Shown here: positions 20,944 to 33,347 of the stretch, in pieces
Position numbering within the stretch: the stretch's first letter is position 1
How the letters are laid out: every line of letters starts with the position of its first letter
Assembly: GCA_963978545.1 (NCBI GenBank)
Contig: OZ021723.1
Coordinates: forward strand, 4,966,273 to 5,030,272
From: Linyphia triangularis
Taxonomy: Eukaryota > Arthropoda > Arachnida > Araneae > Linyphiidae
Reading direction: 5' to 3'
Length of the DNA stretch: 64,000 nt
Made by a program: the position numbers and the translations under genes
Notes under the pieces: generated by a model
What the model saw: only the letters and a program-made list of their open reading frames with translations
Told to the model about the DNA's origin: nothing
Databases searched by the model: none

Positions 20944-23900
20944 AAAGTTCCATGATGACTAAACTATCACATGCTCCTGTCGTAGCTTAGTATTTGTGGG
21001 TTTTTTTTAATGTCCCTATCTTTTAAAGAGTACTTTATTGACTTAATGATAGTAAGTTCTAAAGTTCCGTGATGACTAAACTAAACACTCTCCTGTCGTA
21101 GTTTAGTATTTGTGGGTTCTTTAAATTACCCTGTCTTTTATGGAGTACTTTATTGCCTTAATGATTGTAAGTTCTAAAGATTCATGATGACTAAACTAAA
21201 CACTCTCCTGTTGTAGTTTAGTATTTGTGGTTTCTTTACATTACCCTGTCTTTTAAGGAGTACTTTATTGCTTTAATGATTGTAAGTTCTAAAGTTTCAT
21301 GATGACTAAACTATCACACTCTCATGTCGTAGTTTTGTATTTGTGGGTTCTTTAAATTACCCTGTCTTTTAAGGAGTACTTTATTGCCTTAATGATTGTA
21401 AGTTCTAAAGATTCATGATGACTAAACTAAACACTCTCCTGTTGTATTTTAGTATTTGTGGTTTCTTTACATTACCCTGTCTTTTAAGGAGTACTTTATT
21501 GCTTTAATGATTGTAAGTTCTAAAGTTTCATGATGACTAAACTATCACACTCTCATGTCGTAGTTTTGTATTTGTGGGTTCTTTAAATTACCCTGTCTTT
21601 TAAGGAGTACTTTATTGCCTTAATGATAGTAAGTTCTAAAGTTACGTGATGACTAAACTATCACACTCTCCTGTCGTATTTTAGTATTTGTAGGTTCTTT
21701 ACATTACCGTGTCTTTTGAGAAGTAATTTATTGCCTTAATGATTGTAAGTTCTAAAGTTCCATGATGACTAAACTATCACACTCTCCTGTCGTAATTTAG
21801 TATTTAAGGTTCTTTAAATTAACCTGTCTTTTAAGGAGTACTTTATTGCCTTAATGATAGTAAGTTCTAAAGTTCCATGATGACTAAACTATCACACTCT
21901 CCTGTCGTATTTTAGTATTTGTAGGTTCTTTACATTACCGTGTCTTTTGAGAAGTAATTTATTGCCTTAATGATTGTAAGTTCTAAAGTTCCATGATGAC
22001 TAAACTATCACACTCTCCTGTCGTAATTTAGTATTTAAGGTTCTTTAAATTAACCTGTCTTTTAAGGAGTACTTTATTGCCTTAATGATAGTAAGTTCTA
22101 AAGTTCCATGATGACTAAACTATCACACTCTCCTGTCGTAATTTAGTATTTAAGGTTCTTTAAATTACCATGTCTTTTAAGGAGTACTTTATTGCCTTAA
22201 TGATTGTAAGTTCTAAAGATTCATGATGACTAAACTAAACACTCTCCTGTTGTAGTTTAGTATTTGTGGTTTCTTTACATTACCCTGTCTTTTAAGGAGT
22301 ACTTTATTGCTTTAATGATTGTAAGTTCTAAAGTTTCATGATGACTAAACTATCACACTCTCATGTCGTAGTTTTGTATTTGTGGGTTCTTTAAATTACC
22401 CTGTCTTTTAAGGAGTACTTTATTGCCTTAATGATTGTAAGTTCTAAAGATTCATGATGACTAAACTAAACACTCTCCTGTTGTAGTTTAGTATTTGTGG
22501 TTTCTTTACATTACCCTGTCTTTTAAGGAGTACTTTATTGCTTTAATGATTGTAAGTTCTAAAGTTTCATGATGACTAAACTATCACACTCTCATGTCGT
22601 AGTTTTGTATTTGTGGGTTCTTTAAATTACCCTGTCTTTTAAGGAGTACTTTATTGCCTTAATGATAGTAAGTTCTAAAGTTACGTGATGACTAAACTAT
22701 CACACTCTCCTGTCGTATTTTAGTATTTGTAGGTTCTTTACATTACCGTGTCTTTTGAGAAGTAATTTATTGCCTTAATGATTGTAAGTTCTAAAGTTCC
22801 ATGATGACTAAACTATCACACTCTCCTGTCGTAATTTAGTATTTAAGGTTCTTTAAATTAACCTGTCTTTTAAGGAGTACTTTATTGCCTTAATGATAGT
22901 AAGTTCTAAAGTTCCATGATGACTAAACTATCACACTCTCCTGTCGTAATTTAGTATTTAAGGTTCTTTAAATTACCCTGTCTTTTAAGGAGTACTTTAT
23001 TGCCTTAATGATTGTAAGTTCTAAAGATTCATGATGACTAAACTAAACACTCTCCTGTTGTAGTTTAGTATTTGTGGTTTCTTTACATTACCCTGTCTTT
23101 TAAGGAGTACTTTATTGCTTTAATGATTGTAAGTTCTAAAGTTTCATGATGACTAAACTATCACACTCTCATGTCGTAGTTTTGTATTTGTGGGTTCTTT
23201 AAATTACCCTGTCTTTTAAGGAGTACTTTATTGCCTTAATGATTGTAAGTTCTAAAGATTCATGATGACTAAACTAAACACTCTCCTGTTGTAGTTTAGT
23301 ATTTGTGGTTTCTTTACATTACCCTGTCTTTTAAGGAGTACTTTATTGCTTTAATGATTGTAAGTTCTAAAGTTTCATGATGACTAAACTATCACACTCT
23401 CATGTCGTAGTTTTGTATTTGTGGGTTCTTTAAATTACCCTGTCTTTTAAGGAGTACTTTATTGCCTTAATGATAGTAAGTTCTAAAGTTACGTGATGAC
23501 TAAACTATCACACTCTCCTGTCGTATTTTAGTATTTGTAGGTTCTTTACATTACCGTGTCTTTTGAGAAGTAATTTATTGCCTTAATGATTGTAAGTTCT
23601 AAAGTTCCATGATGACTAAACTATCACACTCTCCTGTCGTAATTTAGTATTTAAGGTTCTTTAAATTACCATGTCTTTTAAAGAGAACTTTATTGCCTTA
23701 ATGATTGTAAGTTCTAAAGATTCATGATGACTAAACTAAACACTCTCCTGTTGTAGTTTAGTATTTGTGGTTTCTTTACATTACCCTGTCTTTTAAGGAG
23801 TACTTTATTGCTTTAATGATTGTAAGTTCTAAAGTTTCATGATGACTAAACTATCACACTCTCATGTCGTAGTTTTGTATTTGTGGGTTCTTTAAATTAC

Positions 23901-26125
23901 CCTGTCTTTTAAGGAGTACTTTATTGCCTTAATGATTGTAAGTTCTAAAGATTCATGATGACTAAACTAAACACTCTCCTGTTGTAGTTTAGTATTTGTG
24001 GTTTCTTTACATTACCCTGTCTTTTAAGGAGTACTTTATTGCTTTAATGATTGTAAGTTCTAAAGTTTCATGATGACTAAACTATCACACTCTCATGTCG
24101 TAGTTTTGTATTTGTGGGTTCTTTAAATTACCCTGTCTTTTAAGGAGTACTTTATTGCCTTAATGATAGTAAGTTCTAAAGTTACGTGATGACTAAACTA
24201 TCACACTCTCCTGTCGTATTTTAGTATTTGTAGGTTCTTTACATTACCGTGTCTTTTGAGAAGTAATTTATTGCCTTAATGATTGTAAGTTCTAAAGTTC
24301 CATGATGACTAAACTATCACACTCTCCTGTCGTAATTTAGTATTTAAGGTTCTTTAAATTAACCTGTCTTTTAAGGAGTACTTTATTGCCTTAATGATAG
24401 TAAGTTCTAAAGTTCCATGATGACTAAACTATCACACTCTCCTGTCGTAATTTAGTATTTAAGGTTCTTTAAATTACCCTGTCTTTTAAGGAGTACTTTA
24501 TTGCCTTAATGATTGTAAGTTCTAAAGATTCATGATGACTAAACTAAACACTCTCCTGTTGTAGTTTAGTATTTGTGGTTTCTTTACATTACCCTGTCTT
24601 TTAAGGAGTACTTTATTGCTTTAATGATTGTAAGTTCTAAAGTTTCATGATGACTAAACTATCACACTCTCATGTCGTAGTTTTGTATTTGTGGGTTCTT
24701 TAAATTACCCTGTCTTTTAAGGAGTACTTTATTGCCTTAATGATTGTAAGTTCTAAAGATTCATGATGACTAAACTAAACACTCTCCTGTTGTAGTTTAG
24801 TATTTGTGGTTTCTTTACATTACCCTGTCTTTTAAGGAGTACTTTATTGCTTTAATGATTGTAAGTTCTAAAGTTTCATGATGACTAAACTATCACACTC
24901 TCATGTCGTAGTTTTGTATTTGTGGGTTCTTTAAATTACCCTGTCTTTTAAGGAGTACTTTATTGCCTTAATGATAGTAAGTTCTAAAGTTACGTGATGA
25001 CTAAACTATCACACTCTCCTGTCGTATTTTAGTATTTGTAGGTTCTTTACATTACCGTGTCTTTTGAGAAGTAATTTATTGCCTTAATGATTGTAAGTTC
25101 TAAAGTTCCATGATGACTAAACTATCACACTCTCCTGTCGTAATTTAGTATTTAAGGTTCTTTAAATTAACCTGTCTTTTAAGGAGTACTTTATTGCCTT
25201 AATGATAGTAAGTTCTAAAGTTCCATGATGACTAAACTATCACACTCTCCTGTCGTAATTTAGTATTTAAGGTTCTTTAAATTACCATGTCTTTTAAGGA
25301 GTACTTTATTGCCTTAATGATAGTAAGTTCTAAAGTTCGGTGATGACTAAACTATCACACTCTCCTGTCGTAGTTTAGTATTTGTGGGTTCTTTAAATTA
25401 CCCTGTCTTTTAAGGAGTACTTTATTGCCTTATTGATAGTAAGTTCTAAAGTTCTATGATGACTAAACTATCACACTCTCCTGTCGTAATTTAGTATTTA
25501 AGGTTCTTTAAATTACCATGTCTTTTAAGGAATACTTTATAGCCTTAATGATAGTAAGTTCTAAAGTTCTATGATGACTAAACTATCACACTCTCCTGTC
25601 GTAATTTAGTATTTAAGGTTCTTTAAATTACCATGTCTTTTAAGGAGTACTTTATTGCCTTAATGATAGTAAGTTCTAAAGTTCGGGGATGACTAAACTA
25701 TCACACTCTCCTGTCGTATTTTAGTATTTGTAGGTTCTTTAAATTACCCTGTCTTTTAAGGAGTACTTTATTGCCTTAATGATAGTAAGTTCTAAAGTTC
25801 CGTGATGACTAAACTATCACACTCTCCTATCGTAATTTAGTATTTAAGGTTCTTTAAATTACCCTGTCTTTTAAAGAGTACTTTATTGCCTTAATGATAG
25901 TAAGTTCTAAAGTTCGGTGATGACTAAACTATCACACTCTCCTATCGTAGTTTAGTATTTGGGGGTTCTTTAAATTACCCTTTCTTTTAAGGAGTACTTT
26001 ATTGCCTTAATGATAGTAAGTTCTAAAGTTCCATGATGATTAAACTATCACACTCTCCTGTCGTAATTTAGTATTTGCTGGTTCTTTAAATTACCCTGTC
26101 TTTTAGGGAGAACTTTATTGACTTA
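20944..26125 (+). repeat. 115-117-bp satellite array, about 45 monomers in higher-order units
   Basis: The monomer carries GATGACTAAACTATCACACT, TCCTGTCGTA and GTCTTTTAAGGAGTACTTTA, recurring every 115-117 bases. Variants (TTACGTGATGAC; TTCATGATGACTAAACTAAA; GTATTTAAGG versus GTATTTGTGG) recur in order. The TTACGTGATGAC variant sits near 21641, 22680, 23488, 24181 and 24989, spacings of about 9, 7, 6 and 7 monomers. Edge monomers are the most diverged. With the 326-bp array it makes up over 70% of the last intron of gene 1. Confidence 0.97.
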
Positions 26126-26896
26126 ATGATTGTCAGTTGTGTTAAAAAAGTTATCTTTAAAATCGAGTATTTTTTCTGGAGAGCCAAAGTAGACATGAAA
26201 CATTTGCTAGTAGAAAGGGCTTGTCGTAACATCAAATTGACAATTATTTTGACGTTCATTGTAAGACCTGATTGCTCGATAAAAGCAACGTCATTTAAAT
26301 CAAAGAAAATCAGTTATCTCTTATGTTTGAATTTCTTTACTGATCTGAATACTAAAGTAATATATACTAGAAAATATTTTCTATATTTGAAGTTAATTTA
26401 AAAATCATGTTAATTTATTTTAAGTCGCAATTAAGTCATAGATTATTACTTTAATAATAAGTTTATATGCATTTTAGATAAGAGTGTCTTGCTTTCACAA
26501 TACTAAAAAGGAAAGTACGGAACATATTTAAACGAAAATATCCAAAAACCGTTCTTGAATTTCTATATACATTAACATTTTGATTGATATCAATTAGTAA
26601 TGAATTATTGCAACTGCTTCACAGAAAATGCTAAGTTATTCCTGATTTATTTAAAAGTAATTTCATCCTTAACATGCAAATTTTAAACAAATTCGATGAT
26701 AATTTTTTAAAAGGATTGTTAAGCGCATAATTTACATTTTCTCAATAAATGCATTTAATACGGTATACTCGAACTCTTCATCAATTTTTTCGGTTTAATT
26801 GCATGCGAACTTTAATAAAAATCATAACGCATAGCATTTTTGTATATAGTGTAATTTTAAATATTGTAGTAAAGTGGTGTTTTGTTTTACTTTCAG
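26126..26896 (+). other. AT-rich end of the last intron
   Basis: No repeat or gene recognised. Open frames at 26126-26401 and 26749-27003 start in the satellite or intron; only 26897-27003 of the latter is coding. Confidence 0.5.
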
Positions 26897-27003
26897 ATAT
26901 CATACTGTTTGATAACTCTTACAGTTGGGTAAGGTCCAAAGAAATCTTTTATAGAACGAAGATAATATGCCCAAAAGAGCACGAAAACCAAATGCAACAG
27001 TAG
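26897..27003 (+). CDS. SEC14-like gene 1, terminal exon (end of GOLD domain)
   Basis: Acceptor ttactttcag; the first base pair completes a Tyr codon begun in the GOLD exon, then IILFDNSYSWVRSKEIFYRT and a 15-residue tail to TAG at 27001-27003. The FDNSYSW-x-R-S-K motif is the conserved last strand of SEC14L GOLD domains (FDN-x-YS-x-x-x-x-K). The C-terminus is short (CPKEHENQMQQ) and has no membrane anchor. The correct phase after a 10.5-kb intron confirms it belongs to gene 1. Confidence 0.95.
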
Positions 27004-27402
27004 TTAGTTTGCCTTGGAAGCTGTTTAGAAAAATCATTATTCTTCTTATCTGTATAAATATTATGTAAAATAAACCCTGTATTAAGCCTTGATCACTTTA
27101 ATTCAATTTTTGTTTAAGTAGTATAAAGATACAAATTAAATATTCTTTGTATAACCATGTCATTATTTGTGTTTCCATAAACAATGTACTTTACGATGTA
27201 ATTTGTAGATAAGCATTGAGAGTCCTAAAGTTAAAATTAGTAGTCTGGTAATAAAAATTCTAAAAGTATGACAATGAGAGACCATAGGCAATAAATACAA
27301 ATATGATATTTAAGACCAACAACAGGCTAAAGGCTTTACAGGGTTGGTCGAGTAACAAATATATATATATACACGAATATGTATAGAAATAGAGTTTGCC
27401 TA
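27004..27402 (+). promoter_or_regulatory. 3' UTR of gene 1 with AATAAA signal
   Basis: AATAAA at 27069-27074, 66 bases after the stop, is a plausible polyadenylation signal; the cleavage site would fall near 27085-27110. The rest to 27402 is AT-rich with no other feature. Confidence 0.6.
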
Positions 27403-27690
27403 CAATAGTTACAGGATCATACATACAATAAACAATAGTTACAGGATCATACATACAATAAACAATAGTTACAGGATCATACATACAATAAACAATAGTT
27501 ACAGGATCATACATACAATAAACAATAGTTACAGGATCATACATACAATAAACAGTAGTTACAGGATCATACATACAATAAACAATAGTTACAGGATCAT
27601 ACATACAATAAACAATAGTTACAGGATCATACATACAATAAACAATAGTTACAGGATCATACATACAATATAATATAGTTACAGGATCAT
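27403..27690. repeat. 30-bp minisatellite, about 9.5 copies
   Basis: Unit CAATAGTTACAGGATCATAC plus ATACAATAAA, nearly perfect. On - it keeps open a 209-codon frame (27260-27889) with the 10-residue repeat YDPVTIVYCM; the frame persists because 30 is divisible by three. Hydrophobic AT-rich flanks give no support for a real protein. Confidence 0.95.
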
Positions 27691-28587
27691 ACGTAATAAT
27701 ACAATACAATATACAAATTTGATACAGCATTTGACAATCGTATTGGAAAAATGCAATACATAGTGCAAGCTGACAAATTTTATAAAATCCAAGCAACAAT
27801 ATGAAAATGGGAGTATTTTCATTATATCGTGCTGAAACTTGACAGGTAGACTCGTTGTCAATGGCATTGCATACTATCCTTGGGGACAAAACAAATGGAT
27901 AGTTAATGGCTCAAAACCGGTGGTTTCCTTTGTAGGGGTGATGAATACTCGATCTGCACGCAAAATATTTTAAATAAGTTGCAATTATAAATGTTGGTAA
28001 AGTATAAAAAATATATATATATTAAAAATGTTGTTTTTCATGGATTAATTTTTTTTCAGTAAAAATTTGTTTGAAAATCGAATTTGAGATAGTCGTAAAA
28101 AAATCTTTCTCACAATTTTCATCTTCTGTTTGCATGCTTTACATTCGGACTAATACACAATGAAAAAAACAAAATATAGAGGAACTGGAATTATAACTTT
28201 GTCTTTACTGCAGTATTAGTTATAAAATTTAATTATGTAATTAATCACTTCTTTGGATGTTAGCTGATTGAGATTGAAACTTCAGTTGATGCATTATTTT
28301 GCAAGTATTGTTTGTTTCGTTTTGAATTTTAACAGCTACTTCATAATTTATGCAATTCTGTTTTTGGGTTGAAGGCGCAACTTTGGATTTCTAAATTCTA
28401 GTTTTATCCAATTTAAAAAAATGCATATTACGTATACTCTGAAACTAACAAACCTAATGTGATAAACACACCAGTACGTCCCTCTAAACATTCCCCATTG
28501 AACACAATTAGATCATTATGCGCCCCAAATCTGAGAGCAGTGGCATATCCAGATACATCATTTCGAGGACTATTTTTTGAAGTATAG
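27691..28587. other. Intergenic, nothing recognised
   Basis: AT-rich sequence after the minisatellite up to the solo LTR. No repeat partner, motif or supported reading frame seen. Confidence 0.5.
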
Positions 28588-29038
28588 TGTTGCACAGATT
28601 GTCTGTATATAGTGTAAATAGTAACGTATTATTTTAAAATTCTATTGTATTTTATCTTATTTTATTAACAGCGATTATACAGGTCAGAAAAAGGTGGCAA
28701 CACCTAAAGCAATTGAGAAATTTCGAAATGTTTCTTTTTCGACGAATTGGCTGGAAATTTCGGGAATGTTCTCACGCGCCTGGTATATAAAGACCGGAGA
28801 TCGGGAAAGTTTTCAGATTGACTTCGGACCTCGATGAAAGCTGATCGCTTTGTTAACCTACTAGAGTGAACTTGTATAATTGCTGTATTCGAAGTTGTTC
28901 TTACTGAAGCTTGTGTTGAAGCTTGAGGGTGATTAAACTGTTGTCTTTTAATAAATTTTGTGCCTTTGAAGAGTGAATAAATAGTAGTTTTTATCTTAAA
29001 AACTGTGCCATCATTGCCTCTGCGAAAAATTCTTAACA
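28588..29038 (+). mobile_element. Solo LTR, family L1, copy 1 (TSD ATAG)
   Basis: Starts TGTTGCACAGATTGTCTG and ends GAAAAATTCTTAACA, flanked by ATAG at 28584-28587 and 29039-29042. It has a TATA box (GGTATATAAAGAC near 28783) and AATAAA near 28950, as expected of a promoter- and terminator-bearing LTR. A second copy in inverse orientation lies at 44965-45413. No internal retroelement sequence is adjacent, so it is a recombined solo LTR. The - strand open frame at 28704-29039 is not a gene. Confidence 0.9.
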
Positions 29039-29224
29039 ATAGTGATATTTTAATGTTTGATGAAAGTGAAATAGCAAAACTACGTTTTTAACTCACACTT
29101 TAATTAATCTAAATTTTTTATTAATAAATAAAGAACAAATTAAACAAAGAGTTACCTTTTTCTTTTTTAGGAGAACTCAATTTAGTAATTATTTGTTTAC
29201 AATATTAAATTCAAAATTCTAGAT

Positions 29225-29255
<31 letters not shown>

Positions 29256-30091
29256 CTTTCTTTCTTTCTTTTTAATTTCGTCTGAAGGAACCAAGAAATT
29301 TAAAAAAACTTTTTCCATATTTTCGGAGGCTGCTACAGCCCTATTACCCCCCCCCCCCCCGCTCACCTCCGGATGTGCCACTGGTTGAGAGTGTAAAAGT
29401 TCTTTTCGTGTTCTCCTCTGTACCATAAGGAAGAAAATGTTTGAAAAGACTTGCCGTAATATCTTTTATTTGGAAAAATACCAGTTGCTGAAATCTTGAA
29501 ACTTAAACTTTTTATGTAAAAATAAATTATGAACATTTAATTCCCTCTTTCGCTGCAGAAAAGTAACCCAGCCTTTTAAGAAATGCATCTAGATTTATTT
29601 GTAATGTTCAAATACAAAAACAGTTTGTGGATTTAAGAAGAAAAAGGTTGAGACTATTGAAATATATAGTCTCAAAAATGCTTTCAAAACTCTATCTAGT
29701 ATCTCAATTTTAAACTCCAGCCATTTTGGTGCCCCAGGTGAGTGGACCAAAATTATGACATAATTTTTAACAATAAACAAGGGAACATGGTCAAAAATTA
29801 CTTTAAAAATCACTGAAGTCGCTGAAATTTAGCTCTGGTTCTTCACCTTTTGTTTGATGACCAAAGTTTTAACCTAATCCTCTGGATCTTTAGTCCTTTG
29901 AAAAATTCTGGCCGTACTTCTTTTTCCAGCTCGATTACGTGCGTGTCTTTTATATGCTTCATTGAGAATTAGGCTATCTCCAGAAAATGATTCCTGAAAT
30001 TTATAAAAAGAGTACCTATATTTTTAACATGCAATAGCAACTTTTGTACTCAACTTAACACTCGAACATTACACACGTTTTCCATAAAAAA

Positions 30092-30132
<41 letters not shown>

Positions 30133-31132
30133 AGGTTTTAAGATATTTCCCCGAGTAAAATAGTAAGCTAAAAAAAACATATGAAATTCAAGAGTTGTCG
30201 CCAAGTGGGTGCGCTTTGTTTCTTTTGTATAGTTTACCCACAATGCACTTAATTGGAACCCTTTAATCAATCAATACTTAACAAAAGTTTTTTCAACATA
30301 ATCTGAGTTCATATGTTTGAGATATTTAGAACCCAATGAAATAAAGTGAGATTATTTCTATAAAAACAAAAGCATCCCAAGAAAGGATTACCTATAGAGG
30401 TTCTTCCCAATGATTCTAGTTTATTTAATTGTTAACAAAGTATCACAAAGAAATATTCAGCCACTTAGTGGTCTTCTGGCTAACTATTTCACTTTTTTTT
30501 TTTTTTTTACAACTTTTAGCTGTGTTTTGTGAGTATGATTAACTCATCCAATCGTTCTTCTTCTAAAAATGCAAAAAAAATCATAAGAGACTCATGTTAA
30601 CCAATTATTGAAATAAAATTGCTTCAATAATTCTGAATGTTTCAACACGTTCTTGGAAATTATAGCACAGCAGCAGGAAGTTGAAAAAGCTACATAATAC
30701 CATTAATTTTCTCAAATAAGGCATTACTCAAGATGAATTTTTTAAAAACCCCATTATCCTCCTAGTGTAACTACTTGTCTCTTAAGAGCTATTTTTTTTT
30801 TTTTTTCTTTTTTTTTTCCCCTCTTCAAACTTACTTTCGTAACTAAATATACAGTCTAAACCAGCCAGAATAAAAATTAATTTTATTCACGCAAGGTATC
30901 TTGCATTTGTAGGAACTGAATCGTAATTCTTTGAGATATCTAAAGGTATATTTTTACCAAGAGATGTTTATCAAAATAATGATTGTAACTTTTATGAATA
31001 AAACACATTGTAATAACTTAGACTTTCATGGAATAATAACAGAACACACAAATAAATATCTTACTTTAGATAAAAAAAAATATATGAATTTATTCAGCAT
31101 ATGAAAGCTAATATTACCAATGTTGTTCGTAG
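29039..31132. other. Intergenic AT-rich stretch with homopolymer runs
   Basis: About 2.1 kb with no gene. It holds a long T run with (TTTC)n at 29227-29270, a C run at 29347-29360, an A run near 30101-30131 and T runs near 30494 and 30793. Open frames on - (29211-29426, 29595-29813, 30055-30270) cross these runs and are chance. No second copies seen. Confidence 0.5.
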
Positions 31133-31840
31133 TGTTACGAATTTTTGTAAATTTGTAAATATTTCGTAGTATTAATTTTGTAAATAGGAAAATTTATGTA
31201 CATTTTGCATAAGGCAGTGCAATAGTTCTTCTTTAGTTTTTTCCCCTGCAATGAGTCTCTTGATGCTTGATAACGAGTTTTACTGGGAAGCGAGTTTTAC
31301 AAGGAGCAGGGCATTTAACATTATGGTAATGGCAATTTTGGCGAGAAATCGCCAAATGTCGACAAACTTGGCGACCATTTGGGGACATTTTCGGTCCCCA
31401 TGTACATGTATAGGACTTTTCGACTACGATCTGAAAAGTTCTCAAAATGTCTATCTCTGGAAGGTTCACGTATGCTCGCCTCCCCTATAAAAGCTCAGGG
31501 GAGCGGTTGATGATGGAGTGAGTTGTTAGTTAGTCAGCTAGGTTAGTCAGAAGTTGACTGAGTTGAGTCAGTGAGTTGACTGGAATTACTGAGTCTCAGT
31601 GAACATTCTGAGTAGTTCTAAAGCGAACTATATTGCATTGTCTTTTGCGGCTATTTAGCAGTTGTGTTGTCAAGTTTTTTAACTGCTGTTTTGTGCTCTA
31701 TTGTTGTGAAAAGAGCTGTATTGAGTCTACTAGAACGAGAAGTTCAGGAGTTGTAAGAGAATCTGTGAAGTAAATGGAATAAATTTCTGCAAGTTTTGAT
31801 CTGCTTTGGCTTCAAATCTTTCGAACCCATCCACGCAACA
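31133..31840 (+). mobile_element. Solo LTR, family L2, copy 1 (TSD GTAG)
   Basis: Starts TGTTACGAATTTTTGTAAAT and ends CCCATCCACGCAACA, flanked by GTAG at 31129-31132 and 31841-31844; 708 bases. TATA box at about 31484 (CCCTATAAAAGCTC) and AATAAA near 31777. After the TATA box come repeated GAGTTGACTG-type words. A 5'-truncated copy lies at 60030-60375. Short open frames over 31233-31490 on both strands are not genes. Confidence 0.92.
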
Positions 31841-31844
31841 GTAG

Positions 31845-32736
31845 CTTGCTTTTGAGGTTTTGTTAGAAGTGTCAAGTAACGAGGAGAGCACCCTAGTAAT
31901 TCATAAGATCTTTTTCTGTTTTTTATGGAGCATTTTCAAAGTTTCTCTGAAATATTATTCTTTTAAGTTATTTAAAGTATACATTCATTTGGCTGTATTT
32001 ATAAATTTTTAATTTACCTGTTTGATAAGACAATTTGAATAATAGATCATATATACCATTTCAAAGCCATACATCATACAATATAGTGTGCATTGAAAAA
32101 TTTCATCTGGAGAAAACATAATGAGGTTACATGTTTAACACTAGATAGAAATGTATCATATAGAATTATTTGGAAGGTAATTTTACCGGTCCAATTTAAA
32201 CTAGGGGTGTGGAACATCTCACAACTTTCAATTACACTATAATACTAATATCGATTTGTGTCATTTACCGTTTGTATATTTTCATCCTTCAAAACCGTTT
32301 GTATATTCACATCCTGAAAAAATTGCCCATTTGGCGATATTTTTTGCAATAATTCTTGTATGAATCTTTAAAAAAAAATTGCCAAAATAGGGATTTTGGT
32401 GATATACTTTTCGATAACCCTTATATTATCTTTTATTACAAGCGAAACTGAGAGGAAAAGAAAAAACGATCGTTCATGAAGTATGTATGCTCAAGGAAAG
32501 AGAACTCTGTGTTGAAGGCATTCATTTTTCAACTTTTTACACTCTTAAAGCATTTTTACGGAAATTTCAGAAGTGGGGATGTTTAGAACATCTTAAGAGG
32601 CATTACCACTGCGATTTTGAACAAAATCGTTATAGCCGTTTTTAGAGGAAATTTATTCTTCGCCCCATCTCGTCATAGACTTTTTTGACCTGGTTTGACT
32701 CCGTAAGACTGGATTGGAGATTAAAAACAACAACAT

Positions 32737-32831
<95 letters not shown>

Positions 32832-32837
32832 TGTAGC

Positions 32838-32890
<53 letters not shown>

Positions 32891-33347
32891 CATATTTTTT
32901 GGAGATCGTGCTCCATGATTTCGATAATAAATTCACCAAGTGTTATATGATGTTCTTTAATTAATTTAATTCCCGGTCATTTTATGTATGTTATCAGAAA
33001 CAATAAAAAAAATTAGTTTGAAAAAGTTGCAATGAAATATTTTTAAGAAAAAGAGAGGATTTGAGTTTGTATATTGTTATTAAAATTTATTTACAAATAA
33101 CTGAAGTCTCCTTTTCACCGTATATTTTCATATTGCTGTTATCCTGAAGGAAAATGTGAAAAGCACCCAGAAAAAAATTCAAAATATTATAATGATATCA
33201 AAAGTAAAATCTTCACGCATCTTGCTTTCAATAAGGAAAGTCTTCGAAACGTGAATTTGGTAGTCTATTATGTTCAAGATAAAATTGGTTATGATTGTAT
33301 ATTTTTGTCACAGTGGTAAATTATTTAGTCCCTGCATTTTATTTTCA
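31845..33347. other. Intergenic with microsatellite
   Basis: AT-rich. A block near 32205-32420 (GGGGTGTGGAACATCTCACA and CACTATAATA) is similar, inverted, to 42060-42180, so both are fragments of an unassigned repeat. The tetranucleotide microsatellite 32735-32890 is listed separately. Confidence 0.5.
32735..32890 (+). repeat. Compound tetranucleotide microsatellite (TTTA)n(TTAG)n
   Basis: About 24 TTTA units followed after ATGTAGC by about 14 TTAG units; low-complexity DNA. Confidence 0.97.

Noticed and set aside
26126..26401. 91-codon + frame after the satellite
   Set aside because: Starts within the last satellite monomer, lies in an intron, no similarity recognised.
27260..27889. 209-codon - strand frame with a 10-residue repeat
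   Set aside because: The frame stays open only because the minisatellite unit is 30 bases; flanks are AT-rich hydrophobic noise and there are no splice or promoter signals.
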